From Photobacterium phosphoreum (GTDB taxonomy: Bacteria; Pseudomonadota; Gammaproteobacteria; Enterobacterales; Vibrionaceae), in NCBI RefSeq assembly GCF_002954725.1, contig NZ_MSCQ01000001.1, positions 2,418,788 to 2,482,787 of the forward strand: a DNA stretch of 64,000 nt, given 5' to 3'. This document shows positions 41,143 through 49,642 of this stretch, in pieces. Position 1 is the stretch's first letter, and the number at the start of each line of letters is the position of its first letter. The position numbers and the translations under genes are program-made. Below the pieces are notes generated by a model, which worked only from the letters and a program-made list of their open reading frames with translations, searched no databases and was not told the origin of the DNA.

Positions 41143-42611
41143 TAATTTGCCTCTTGCATACGTTGAGCTTGCAATGTGAACGTGATTTGATTGCTGTCGT
41201 TTCGATCAATATCAAGTAACTGAAATCGGCGCTCTGCTAAGGTAGAATAACGATTAAAGGTACCTAACCAACGTGGGACCGCATCAGGAGAACGAGCAAC
41301 ACCGTTAAGATCCATCGCATGGCCTGAAATTGAAATACGTTCAATCGCAATATTGTTTGAGGCTGCGGTAGCAAGTTGCGTTAATACCTGACCATAACCC
41401 ACCATTAAACTTGCGTCATGATTAGCAACGGCCTTTAATGTCGCTTGTTTAGCGATAATTTCTTGTTCTAATGTACTAACTTGCTGTTGTTTTATCGGAC
41501 TAACAATATGGAGTAATAATTGTTTTTGAGTCAGTGTTAATTGACTTTGTGCCGTAGTTAACTGTGCTTTATTGGTCACTAATTCAGGCACTAACTGACG
41601 TGATTTAAAAGAATAAACACCACTGATTACGCCAATTAATACCACTAATACCAACCAACTCGCGACCATGTTATTAAGGCTTAGCCATTGTCGTTTGGGT
41701 TGCAGATGTTGTGAATAAAGATTAATTGCAGACGAAAACCCTTGCTTAAGCCCAGCCCAAGCAACACGTGTTCCCGTAGATGTTAATAAGCTCAATGAAG
41801 GTTCAACCGCCTGAACCATAACAGTTAGCCGTTCATTTAATGCCAATGCTAATTGTTGGTTATTGTCATTATCACAACTAATTAATAGCTGACTAATTGG
41901 ATCATCACGTAATTGCGCACTCAGAAAATCTAACGACCGTTGCAGTTCTAACGCTAAACTATCAAGCTGCAAGGCTTGAATATTAGAGCTTGGTTCTGAA
42001 ACTAAAGGGACATCAAACCCTCGCAATTGACGTTGAAAAAAGAGTTTATTCTGACTAAATGCGGTTAATTGTAAATTACCATTACCATAGCGATGAACCA
42101 CTAATTGACTGCGATTTTCAACCGTGAATTCACTCCAAACAACACTTTCAACAGTCATGCAACCAACAATGCACCCTGCAGTTTGGCAAGCTGATACAAT
42201 TTTATTTAGTTGTTGACGAGTGCTAACAAACACCTGTAACCGATCGTTATGTAAACTACTAAAACCATCTGCAACAATATCTTCAGGCGCTTCATTGACT
42301 AAATCTTTAACCAGATAAGGTAAAGCGAGTGTCAGCTCATCGCCACTTAACTCTGGTTTATCAATCAATAAACTTTGGTATAAACCCTGCCCTAAAACAA
42401 CCGCAAGTTGACTACCAGTAAGTTGATGCTTGGCGATCAACATTTCAATGACACTTGGCCACTCAGAGGTCGAGGTGATTGACACAGAATCAACAATAAC
42501 ATCAGCTTCATTTTCAACAGCTACAACAACCGCATCAGAAAATAGACTAATAGCAGCATTCAATGAAGGATTTTTACGTAATAAAAACGAAGAAAATACG
42601 CGTTGGATCAT
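41142..42611 (-). CDS. mshI: MshI, PilM/PilN-like inner-membrane assembly protein
   Basis: 489 residues from the ATG at 42611. Cytoplasmic PilM-like actin-fold region (about 1-310), a membrane segment near 320-340, and a PilN-like periplasmic coiled coil and domain: MshI appears as a PilM-PilN fusion. The frame is open from a GTG at 42653, adding an extra hydrophobic helix that family members lack. It is the first structural gene after csrD, with a candidate promoter just upstream. Confidence 0.87.
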   Translation of the reverse strand: MIQRVFSSFLLRKNPSLNAAISLFSDAVVVAVENEADVIVDSVSITSTSEWPSVIEMLIAKHQLTGSQLAVVLGQGLYQSLLIDKPELSGDELTLALPYLVKDLVNEAPEDIVADGFSSLHNDRLQVFVSTRQQLNKIVSACQTAGCIVGCMTVESVVWSEFTVENRSQLVVHRYGNGNLQLTAFSQNKLFFQRQLRGFDVPLVSEPSSNIQALQLDSLALELQRSLDFLSAQLRDDPISQLLISCDNDNNQQLALALNERLTVMVQAVEPSLSLLTSTGTRVAWAGLKQGFSSAINLYSQHLQPKRQWLSLNNMVASWLVLVVLIGVISGVYSFKSRQLVPELVTNKAQLTTAQSQLTLTQKQLLLHIVSPIKQQQVSTLEQEIIAKQATLKAVANHDASLMVGYGQVLTQLATAASNNIAIERISISGHAMDLNGVARSPDAVPRWLGTFNRYSTLAERRFQLLDIDRNDSNQITFTLQAQRMQEAN

Positions 42612-42717
42612 GAGCAAACAAACCAAAAGTAAGAGCAAAATAACAACGCGCACTTTAGGTAAAGTATTCCTACTTCACAATATTAATGTATTAAATGTCA
42701 GATCCACATCACTTTAA

Positions 42718-42745
42718 ATGATAACTATCATATTAATATGTTCAA
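42718..42745 (-). promoter_or_regulatory. Candidate sigma-70 promoter for mshI, with overlapping palindrome
   Basis: On the minus strand TTGAAC (42745-42740) and TATCAT (42723-42718) are separated by 16 bases. The -10 lies in a perfect 6-2-6 palindrome ATGATA-AC-TATCAT (42718-42731), which could bind a regulator over the -10. Leader to the mshI ATG is about 100 bases. Confidence 0.45.
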
Positions 42746-42756
42746 CATAATCTCTT

Positions 42757-44691
42757 TTAAGGATTGTGATCGTGTATTATTGGCAGCTCAGCAACAAACA
42801 AACGCCCTTGCGCCGCAACCACCCCAAGCTGTTGTAACACCCGCCATTCCTTGTTAGTTTCTACTCCAACCGCAATCACTTGAGCATCGCTATTCGCACA
42901 CGCACCGAGCATACTTCTAACAAATAATTGATTTTCTTGGCGCTGATGAATATCCCGTACTAAACCACGATGTAATTTAATATAATCCGCTTTAATGTCT
43001 TTAATGTAGTAAGTACTAACAATCGTCCTGCCCGCTTTTGAAACAACAAGCTTGCAACCAAGACCGCTTAACATTCGTAATACTGGTCGTATCGCATCCA
43101 GATGTTTAACCAACATACTTTCTAATACTTCAAACAATAACCGATTTAATACCGGACGCGGTAATTGCAATAACTCATATCGAAGCCATTTAACAAATTT
43201 TTTATCACGTAAACTAATGGTCGTAATATTAACCGCATAACTATTATCAGCAGATTGCTGTTTAAGTAATACTAGAGTTTGACTAATCACAGCCCGATCA
43301 AAACGTACCGAATAACCCACTTGCTCTACCGCTGACATAAAATTAGAGGCTTTAATAATGTCACCATTATCATCCCTAATACGCGCCAATAAGGCATAAC
43401 TCATTATTTGTTCATCGGCCGCCATAATAATAGGCTGTTGATATAATAGTGGCCCACCTTGCGTTAACGTTTTATCAATCAAGGTCCGCCAGCGTACATT
43501 TCCGCGTGATTTGTCCCATTGATGATCTTTGTTAAAGCTATTCCAATTATTAGCCCCTTGTAACTGTGAGCTACGCAAAGCAGTATCGACTTCATCCATA
43601 ATGCGCCCACGGCGATCACCACCATGAAAATAAGTTACGCCAATATGACACCAATTATCTTTTTCCATCGGTGGCGGAGGCGATAAACGCTCAACGGCAT
43701 TCAATAATTGATGAGTAAACAGTTTAATTTCTTTGGCTGGTTGTTGCGGAATGAGAATGGCGAATTCAGCATCAAAATAACGCGCTAATACAGTATCAGG
43801 GAAACGCTGAATAAAATTAGAGAGGATCACACTAATGTCTTGTAACAATTCATCAGCAATACTTCTTCCTTGCTGAGCACACATTTCATCCCAATCACTT
43901 AAACGTAATAAGATCACCGCGCCGTGACTGTCTTGATCTTGCACCATCGACTGCAACCGACTATCAAATAAGACTCTATTTGCCGTGCCTGTGAGTTGAT
44001 CTAAGAAAGTGTGCGTACGAATAAAAGTATCAAACCGACTGCGTTCTTGGCGAGCATCTTTAAGTTCGCTAATCAATTGATCAAGGGCTAAACTCGCCGT
44101 TGCAGGCCACTCATAATCATTGCCTTCAGCGTATTGTTCAACCCGACCCGCTAAAATCATTCGCCCACGCTCTTCTAATAATTCAGAGCCATATAATTGC
44201 GTACGTAACCAATGCACACCACGAATTAAGCCCAAGATGACAATCAATATCGCCAATGTAATTGAAGACATCGCACCAAGAGAGTAGGTAAATTCACTAT
44301 AAAGAGGAATGGCTGCAATCGTTACTTGGTAGCCTGAGTGTGTCGGCAGTAAATATTGATGATGATAGATAATATTAGGATCAGGAACGATTTGGTTACC
44401 TTTAAAACCAAATAGTTGCTTATCACCATCTTTAATCGTTAATGTCACCACATTACTCGCTTTGAGTAACGTCGGCAGCCAACGAGATAACGCTTGAGAT
44501 CCTTGAGGCTCGGAGAGTTCTTGATCAATAACACTAACAACACCATCAAGATAATGCACTAATGAGTCTTGACCGAGTTTACGAAAACTCAATGCACCAC
44601 CAATAAAAATTACTAAAATTGCGCAAATCACGATAATCGTTACAAAGGCAACTAAGCGATTTGTTAACTTCATCCTTGAGGCTTTTCTCAT
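42757..44691 (-). CDS. csrD: CsrD (MshH), degenerate GGDEF-EAL regulator of Csr sRNA turnover
   Basis: 644 residues, near E. coli CsrD. Membrane segments at about 13-35 and 135-160 with a periplasmic loop between, a HAMP-like region, then a degenerate GGDEF domain (ARYFDAEFAIL where the active site would be) and a degenerate EAL domain (ALLARI in place of the EAL signature). It is expected to lack cyclase and phosphodiesterase activity and to direct RNase E to the CsrB-type sRNAs. AAGGA is four bases upstream of the ATG. Called mshH in V. cholerae. Confidence 0.93.
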   Translation of the reverse strand: MRKASRMKLTNRLVAFVTIIVICAILVIFIGGALSFRKLGQDSLVHYLDGVVSVIDQELSEPQGSQALSRWLPTLLKASNVVTLTIKDGDKQLFGFKGNQIVPDPNIIYHHQYLLPTHSGYQVTIAAIPLYSEFTYSLGAMSSITLAILIVILGLIRGVHWLRTQLYGSELLEERGRMILAGRVEQYAEGNDYEWPATASLALDQLISELKDARQERSRFDTFIRTHTFLDQLTGTANRVLFDSRLQSMVQDQDSHGAVILLRLSDWDEMCAQQGRSIADELLQDISVILSNFIQRFPDTVLARYFDAEFAILIPQQPAKEIKLFTHQLLNAVERLSPPPPMEKDNWCHIGVTYFHGGDRRGRIMDEVDTALRSSQLQGANNWNSFNKDHQWDKSRGNVRWRTLIDKTLTQGGPLLYQQPIIMAADEQIMSYALLARIRDDNGDIIKASNFMSAVEQVGYSVRFDRAVISQTLVLLKQQSADNSYAVNITTISLRDKKFVKWLRYELLQLPRPVLNRLLFEVLESMLVKHLDAIRPVLRMLSGLGCKLVVSKAGRTIVSTYYIKDIKADYIKLHRGLVRDIHQRQENQLFVRSMLGACANSDAQVIAVGVETNKEWRVLQQLGVVAAQGRLFVAELPIIHDHNP

Positions 44692-44830
44692 ATCATCCTT
44701 ACTTCATATAAGCCATTAATAGTAATACTTAAATCATCAAAACGATCTTAATCATTTTTTCCTCACTAAGCATACGCTACATTAGACCAGTTAATCGATT
44801 ATTAATATTGTAATAAAGGAATAATATATT

Positions 44831-45745
44831 ATGGATTGGATCACCTGTGCTAATAGCTTTATTACCGTGGTCGAACATGGATCATTAGCGCAAGCTGCAA
44901 ACAAACTCAACACGTCCAGTTCGGCATTATCAAAACGATTATCTTGGTTAGAAAAACAGCTTGGAGTCCAACTTTTAAAACGCACTACCCGTCACTTAAC
45001 CGTGACAGATGCAGGACAATTATTTTATCAACGCAGCGTATTATTAGTGACTGATTGGCAGCAAATGCTCGCAGAAACAACAGCAACCTATGGTGATGTT
45101 GGCGGTATATTGCGTTTGGGCGCACCGCTCGCAACCGGAAGTCGATTATTAGTAAATTATTTAGCTGAGTTTAGCCAATGCTACCCAAAAATAAAGATTG
45201 AGCTCCATACCGTAACACCAGGTCAGGTACCCAATCTTAATCTTGATGTTTTTATCAGTAGCGAAATCACTGAATTTAATTCTTGTAGTTATATCGCTAC
45301 TAAACTTTTAAGTTACTGCAATGGTTTTTATGCGGCCCCCACCTATCTTGAAAACAATCCCCCCATCACCACTGCCGAACAATTATGCCAGCATAATTAC
45401 CTCTTATTTGGCGATCAAGATCATCAACAAGATCATATCTTTGAGCATAATCAACGGCTCCAATTACAGGGCAATTTCATTACCTCTAATCCAGAAGCTC
45501 TAGTTGCAGGTGCCGTTGCTGGAATGGGATTAATTTTAACCAGTAGCCAAACCATAAAACGAGAATTAGATAATGGCTTGCTGGTACCCGTGCTACCAAC
45601 ATTGAAGCAACCGACCAATGCCATTTATGCTTATTACCCTAAATTAAATTATCACCATGTTAAAACAAAATTATTCATTGATTTCATTAAACAAAAATCG
45701 GCGCTGTCGATACCAACAACGCCCTTATTCAACCCTAAAAAATAA
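44831..45745 (+). CDS. LysR-family transcriptional regulator
   Basis: 304 residues. N-terminal winged helix-turn-helix (about 1-60, with SLAQAANKLNTSSSALSKRL and the wing ending TDAGQLFY) and a C-terminal effector-binding domain with two Rossmann-like halves. The first residues (MDWITCANSFITVVEHGSL) are typical of the CrgA/DmlR subgroup. It stands alone on the plus strand between csrD and the convergent sulfatase-fold gene. Its target is unknown; the neighbouring transferase is a candidate, by position only. Confidence 0.9.
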   Translation: MDWITCANSFITVVEHGSLAQAANKLNTSSSALSKRLSWLEKQLGVQLLKRTTRHLTVTDAGQLFYQRSVLLVTDWQQMLAETTATYGDVGGILRLGAPLATGSRLLVNYLAEFSQCYPKIKIELHTVTPGQVPNLNLDVFISSEITEFNSCSYIATKLLSYCNGFYAAPTYLENNPPITTAEQLCQHNYLLFGDQDHQQDHIFEHNQRLQLQGNFITSNPEALVAGAVAGMGLILTSSQTIKRELDNGLLVPVLPTLKQPTNAIYAYYPKLNYHHVKTKLFIDFIKQKSALSIPTTPLFNPKK

Positions 45746-45761
45746 CATTAAATAATCATAA

Positions 45762-47231
45762 TTACTGTGGTTCAATAATTTCATCAGGATCATTTTTCAG
45801 TGAATTAAAAGGCACCATTTGATTACCACTTAATACTTGAATATTTTTCACTAGTGGTGCTTGGTAAACACTAAATGCTGGTAACTGGGTCGTTTTAACA
45901 CCAATCCAGTGAGAGAAAATAGACATAAAATCAAACGCACTTATATGTTTATTCAACTGAATATGCTGCTTAATATCACTGGCTATTTCAATCAGTGGTA
46001 CTTCATAATTTTGTTTATATAAATCACCATGCACTAATTGTGTTTGTCCTTTAACACGACTGACATTATCAAGCCCATGATCAGAAAAATAAAATAATGA
46101 ATAACTTTCGTTGGTTGCTTTTAAATCATTAACTACCATTTTAATAATGGTATCTGTTTGATTATAAGTAGATAAATAACAAGATAAATCTTTATCTTTT
46201 AACCCATAAATATCTTTTTTAATTCGATCACAAAAATTCTCATGTGATCCCATAATATGCAACACAATTAATTTGGAACCATTATAAGGCTGCGCGAGTG
46301 CCTGTTTAAATAAAGGTAATAATGCATAATCACTGGTGTTATTAGTTAGGAAATTACCTTTTTTCAAAAATTGTTTTTCTGTTGCATGAACTGCTATTGC
46401 TGACACAGCGGTATCATATTTCCCAATAAAACCTTGATTTGATAGCCATATTGTTTTCATCTTCGCTGCGTTAGCTAAAGTAATAATATTATTAACTGGA
46501 TGTAAATCTAAGCCATGACTCATACCTAGCGTTCTCGGTAATGACACGGCGGTATGGGAGGCTGTCGACAAATAACCATTAACCAATATTGCTGGGGTTT
46601 TGGCTAAGAAAGGCGTGGTATCTATTGGATAACCGTAAGCTGACATATAGTCTTTACGCATGCTTTCGCCAACAATTAAGACATAGTTTTTATATTTAGG
46701 TTTAGCACTTAAAATTGTCCAATCCGCAGTCTGATGAATACTGTTTTTAATCGCTTTCATTTGAACAAGGTAATGTTCAGTACTACTATAAATATGATTG
46801 ATAAACAAACTTAAAGATGAAAAGTAAAAGCAAATACCTCCCACTAAAATAGCAGATTTATGCCATTGAAATACAAACTGAATGCGAGCTAAATAATAAC
46901 AAAACAACATGGCTAAAAGAATGTTAAGTAACCATACTTTAATTGGGACAGCTAATAAAAATTCAATACTTTCACGTTTATTGGTTTCAACTAATGATGC
47001 AATAATACCTATATTAGGATGCCCATAAATATAACCAGACTGAAAGTATAATACCGCCACCAAACCAATAGGGAATATAACTAACCATTTCAACCAACGT
47101 TTAGATGATAAAAAAATTAATGCAAAAAATAAGCACCCAGTCACTATGATCATTTTATTACCATTATAACCAACGCCAATGGTTAGTAATAAAGACAATA
47201 AAAGGCTAATAACGATATCTAAACGTTTCAT
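45762..47231 (-). CDS. Sulfatase-fold phosphoethanolamine transferase-like membrane protein
   Basis: 489 residues. Five hydrophobic segments (about 5-180) precede a periplasmic alkaline-phosphatase-fold domain with VLIVGESMRKDYMSAYGYP, SHTAVSLPR (catalytic Thr region), IMGSHENFCDR and YFSDHGLDN. This is the EptA/CptA pattern: transfer of phosphoethanolamine from phosphatidylethanolamine to lipid A or core sugar. Substrate is not determined here. Convergent with the LysR gene. Inserted between csrD and ssb, which are adjacent in V. cholerae as I recall. Confidence 0.85.
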   Translation of the reverse strand: MKRLDIVISLLLSLLLTIGVGYNGNKMIIVTGCLFFALIFLSSKRWLKWLVIFPIGLVAVLYFQSGYIYGHPNIGIIASLVETNKRESIEFLLAVPIKVWLLNILLAMLFCYYLARIQFVFQWHKSAILVGGICFYFSSLSLFINHIYSSTEHYLVQMKAIKNSIHQTADWTILSAKPKYKNYVLIVGESMRKDYMSAYGYPIDTTPFLAKTPAILVNGYLSTASHTAVSLPRTLGMSHGLDLHPVNNIITLANAAKMKTIWLSNQGFIGKYDTAVSAIAVHATEKQFLKKGNFLTNNTSDYALLPLFKQALAQPYNGSKLIVLHIMGSHENFCDRIKKDIYGLKDKDLSCYLSTYNQTDTIIKMVVNDLKATNESYSLFYFSDHGLDNVSRVKGQTQLVHGDLYKQNYEVPLIEIASDIKQHIQLNKHISAFDFMSIFSHWIGVKTTQLPAFSVYQAPLVKNIQVLSGNQMVPFNSLKNDPDEIIEPQ

Positions 47232-47300
47232 AAATATAATAAGACAAAAAATAACAATAATATTAATAGTCTAGCTTAGGCGTGATCTTTTTGATACACA

Positions 47301-47327
47301 AAAAAAACCCAGCAATAATGCTGGGTT
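47301..47327 (-). terminator. Intrinsic terminator of ssb
   Basis: Minus-strand stem AACCCAGCA / TGCTGGGTT (47319-47327 and 47306-47314) with loop TTAT, followed by a run of T (47301-47307 complement). It lies 48 bases after the ssb stop. Confidence 0.92.
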
Positions 47328-47374
47328 AATACATTTTAGTAAGCTAAATATAATTACTTATTATTTTTTAGGAG

Positions 47375-47941
47375 CTAGAACGGAATATCGTCGTCAAAAT
47401 CCATTGGTGGCTCATTATATTGTTGCTGCGGTTGCTGTGGAGCAGACTGCTGCGGTGCTTGCTGATGTTGCTGTGGCTGTTGTGGTGCATAGTTTTGCTG
47501 TGGCGCAGCAGCAGGTTGTTGAGGTTGACCCCAATTACCTTGATTCTGCTGTTGTTGTTGACCACCCATAGGCGCACCTTGGCCACCATTACGGCCACCT
47601 AGCATTTGCATCACACCGTTAAAACCTTGCACAACCACTTCCGTAGTGTATTGATCTTGGCCTTGCTGGTTTTGCCACTTACGTGTTTGTAATTGACCTT
47701 CAATGTACACTTGTGAACCTTTACGTAGGTACTCACCAGCGACTTCTGCCAATTTCCCAAACAATGCTACACGATGCCATTCCGTTTTTTCACGTTGCTC
47801 ACCGGTAGCTTTATCACGCCAAGACTCAGAGGTTGCAATAGTAATGTTAGCTACTGCACCACCGCTCGGCATGTAACGAATTTCTGGATCATTTCCTAAG
47901 TTACCGATTAGAATAACTTTATTTACGCCACGACTGGCCAT
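47375..47941 (-). CDS. ssb: Single-stranded DNA-binding protein
   Basis: 188 residues. OB-fold domain (about 5-110, with [20 protein letters not shown] and [14 protein letters not shown] end), a long Gln/Pro/Gly-rich linker and the acidic C-terminal tip DFDDDIPF that recruits repair and replication proteins. Slightly longer than E. coli SSB because of the Gln-rich linker. It is divergent from galU across 690 bases. No good LexA box was found upstream. Confidence 0.97.
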   Translation of the reverse strand: MASRGVNKVILIGNLGNDPEIRYMPSGGAVANITIATSESWRDKATGEQREKTEWHRVALFGKLAEVAGEYLRKGSQVYIEGQLQTRKWQNQQGQDQYTTEVVVQGFNGVMQMLGGRNGGQGAPMGGQQQQQNQGNWGQPQQPAAAPQQNYAPQQPQQHQQAPQQSAPQQPQQQYNEPPMDFDDDIPF

Positions 47942-48631
47942 AGTTCACTCCAAAGCTGATAGCGACGGTATTGGGTGTTAATAGCCGCTTAGTCAAAGTT
48001 TATACTTAATCATACAGTTTATCATGCCAGCAAGGTCAAGGCATAGCGTCAAAGTAGGTTACAACCCGCAATTATCCATACCAGATACCACTAACTCGAC
48101 ATCAAAACATAAGTAATATCTATATAAAAATTCAATGACAATCATTACCGCACCAAAACTGTCATTTTTATGACACTTCAATGGTTGAAATATATAGACT
48201 ATAAAAAAACAAGTAATATAATCTACATTGATTATATTATTATTCGCTAAGATCTTTTAATAAATCGGTTACTTATTGATAAAAAATATTGAAGATAATA
48301 GTAAGCATATTAAAAACAAATAAATAACATCAGATAATAAATAATATTATTTTCAGGTTACCGTTATAAAAAACAACCTTTAATAAAAATATAATTTTTA
48401 TCATTAGAGGTAATAATTAAAGGTTATACATCTTTAATTTATTGTTATTTTTTGCGAGAACAACGATGATATTCAGTTGATTTATTGTTTAAAATCTCTA
48501 CCATTACAAAGCGATTAAGCGTTAACAAAACAATAATGACTATTGTTTTGTTAATTCCCATAATGAAATTAGCAGCAAGATTTCAATCTGTGCTCAACAC
48601 ATAATCAATTACATAAAATCTAGGAAACACT
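47942..48631. other. 690-base AT-rich non-coding interval, ssb / galU
   Basis: No frame of real length on either strand. It must contain the ssb promoter and the galU promoter. Notable parts are a TGTCAT-tttt-ATGACA palindrome at 48160-48175 and a perfect 14-base inverted repeat at 48522-48554. In V. cholerae, the competence regulator qstR lies between ssb and galU, as I recall; no trace of a LuxR-type gene is visible here. Confidence 0.6.
48522..48554. repeat. Perfect 14-base inverted repeat upstream of galU
   Basis: TTAACAAAACAATA (48522-48535) and TATTGTTTTGTTAA (48541-48554) are exact reverse complements around the loop ATGAC. The repeat is 77 bases before the galU ATG, so it is either a hairpin in the galU leader or a protein-binding operator. 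There is no following T tract to make it a terminator. Confidence 0.7.
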
Positions 48632-49498
48632 ATGATCAAGAAATGTCTATTTCCAGCAGCAGGCTACGGCACTCGTTTTCTTCCAGCAACAAAATCAATG
48701 CCAAAAGAGATGATGCCAATCGTAAACAAACCTTTGATTGAATATGGTGTTGAGGAAGCGATTCAAGCTGGCATGAATGGTATGTGTATTGTTACTGGTC
48801 GTGGTAAAAATACCTTGATGGATCACTTTGATAAAAACTACGAGCTAGAACACCAAATCAGCGGTACTAACAAAGAAGATCTATTGTTTGATATCCGTCG
48901 CGTAATTGATTCAGCTCACTTCACTTACATCCGTCAAGGTGAAATGAAAGGCCTAGGTCACGCTATCCTTATGGGACGTGAGCTTGTTGGTAACGAACCG
49001 TTCGCAGTCGTACTTGCCGATGACCTTTGTGTTAACGAAGAGCAAGGCGTATTAGCTCAAATGGCGGCACTTTATAAGCAATTCCGTTGTTCAATCGTAG
49101 CGGTTGAGGAAGTACCAGAAGAAGATACCCATAAATACGGTGTGATCGCAGGTCAAATGATCCGTGATGATCTATTCCGTGTTGATAACATGGTAGAGAA
49201 ACCAGAACCAGGCACAGCACCAAGCAACCTTGCTATTATCGGTCGTTACATTCTAACGCCTGATATTTTTGATATCATCGAACAAACAGAACCTGGTAAA
49301 GGCGGTGAAATCCAAATCACTGATGCTCTACTAAAACAAGCACAATCTGGTTGTGTTCTAGCATTCAAATTTAAAGGTAAGCGTTTTGACTGTGGTAGCG
49401 TTGATGGCTACATTGAAGCAACAAACTACTGCTACGAAAACATCTATAAGAAAGACCAATCTTCTACACTAGCTAAGCAACAAACTAGCAAGAAGTAA
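48632..49498 (+). CDS. galU: GalU, UTP-glucose-1-phosphate uridylyltransferase
   Basis: 288 residues. Nucleotidyltransferase with N-terminal PAAGYGTRFLPATKSMPKEM, the sugar-phosphate Lys in VEKPEPG and the FDCGSVDGYIEA region. It makes UDP-glucose for LPS core, capsule and galactose use. ATG has TAGGA upstream. Followed by a strong terminator; uvrA continues on the same strand. Confidence 0.95.
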   Translation: MIKKCLFPAAGYGTRFLPATKSMPKEMMPIVNKPLIEYGVEEAIQAGMNGMCIVTGRGKNTLMDHFDKNYELEHQISGTNKEDLLFDIRRVIDSAHFTYIRQGEMKGLGHAILMGRELVGNEPFAVVLADDLCVNEEQGVLAQMAALYKQFRCSIVAVEEVPEEDTHKYGVIAGQMIRDDLFRVDNMVEKPEPGTAPSNLAIIGRYILTPDIFDIIEQTEPGKGGEIQITDALLKQAQSGCVLAFKFKGKRFDCGSVDGYIEATNYCYENIYKKDQSSTLAKQQTSKK

Positions 49499-49516
49499 GT
49501 AAACCAAACATTAAAC

Positions 49517-49546
49517 AATCCCGCTTTTTATAGCGGGATTTTTTTT
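49517..49546 (+). terminator. Intrinsic terminator of galU
   Basis: AATCCCGCT (49517-49525) and AGCGGGATT (49532-49540), loop TTTTAT, then a T tract to about 49546. Confidence 0.92.
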
Positions 49547-49555
49547 ATTCCGCCA

Positions 49556-49571
49556 CTGTGTTTTTATTTAG
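49556..49571 (+). promoter_or_regulatory. Weak LexA-box-like site upstream of uvrA
   Basis: CTGTGTTTTTATTTAG matches the LexA consensus CTGTATATATATACAG at 11 of 16 positions; the right half-site is TAG rather than CAG. uvrA is usually SOS-regulated and the site is 72 bases before the ATG, but the match is poor. Confidence 0.25.
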
Positions 49572-49642
49572 TATCTTTTGCTCATTAAAAGCGGCTATGA
49601 AATACTACTCACTTACAATCTAGCAAAAGAATAGTGATTGGT

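Noticed and set aside
47999..48022. Possible LexA box upstream of ssb (CTGTATGATTAAGTATA on minus)
   Set aside because: Only the left half-site matches; the right CAG is absent.
48160..48175. TGTCAT-tttt-ATGACA palindrome in the ssb/galU interval as an operator
   Set aside because: Short palindrome in AT-rich DNA and no regulator with this site could be named.
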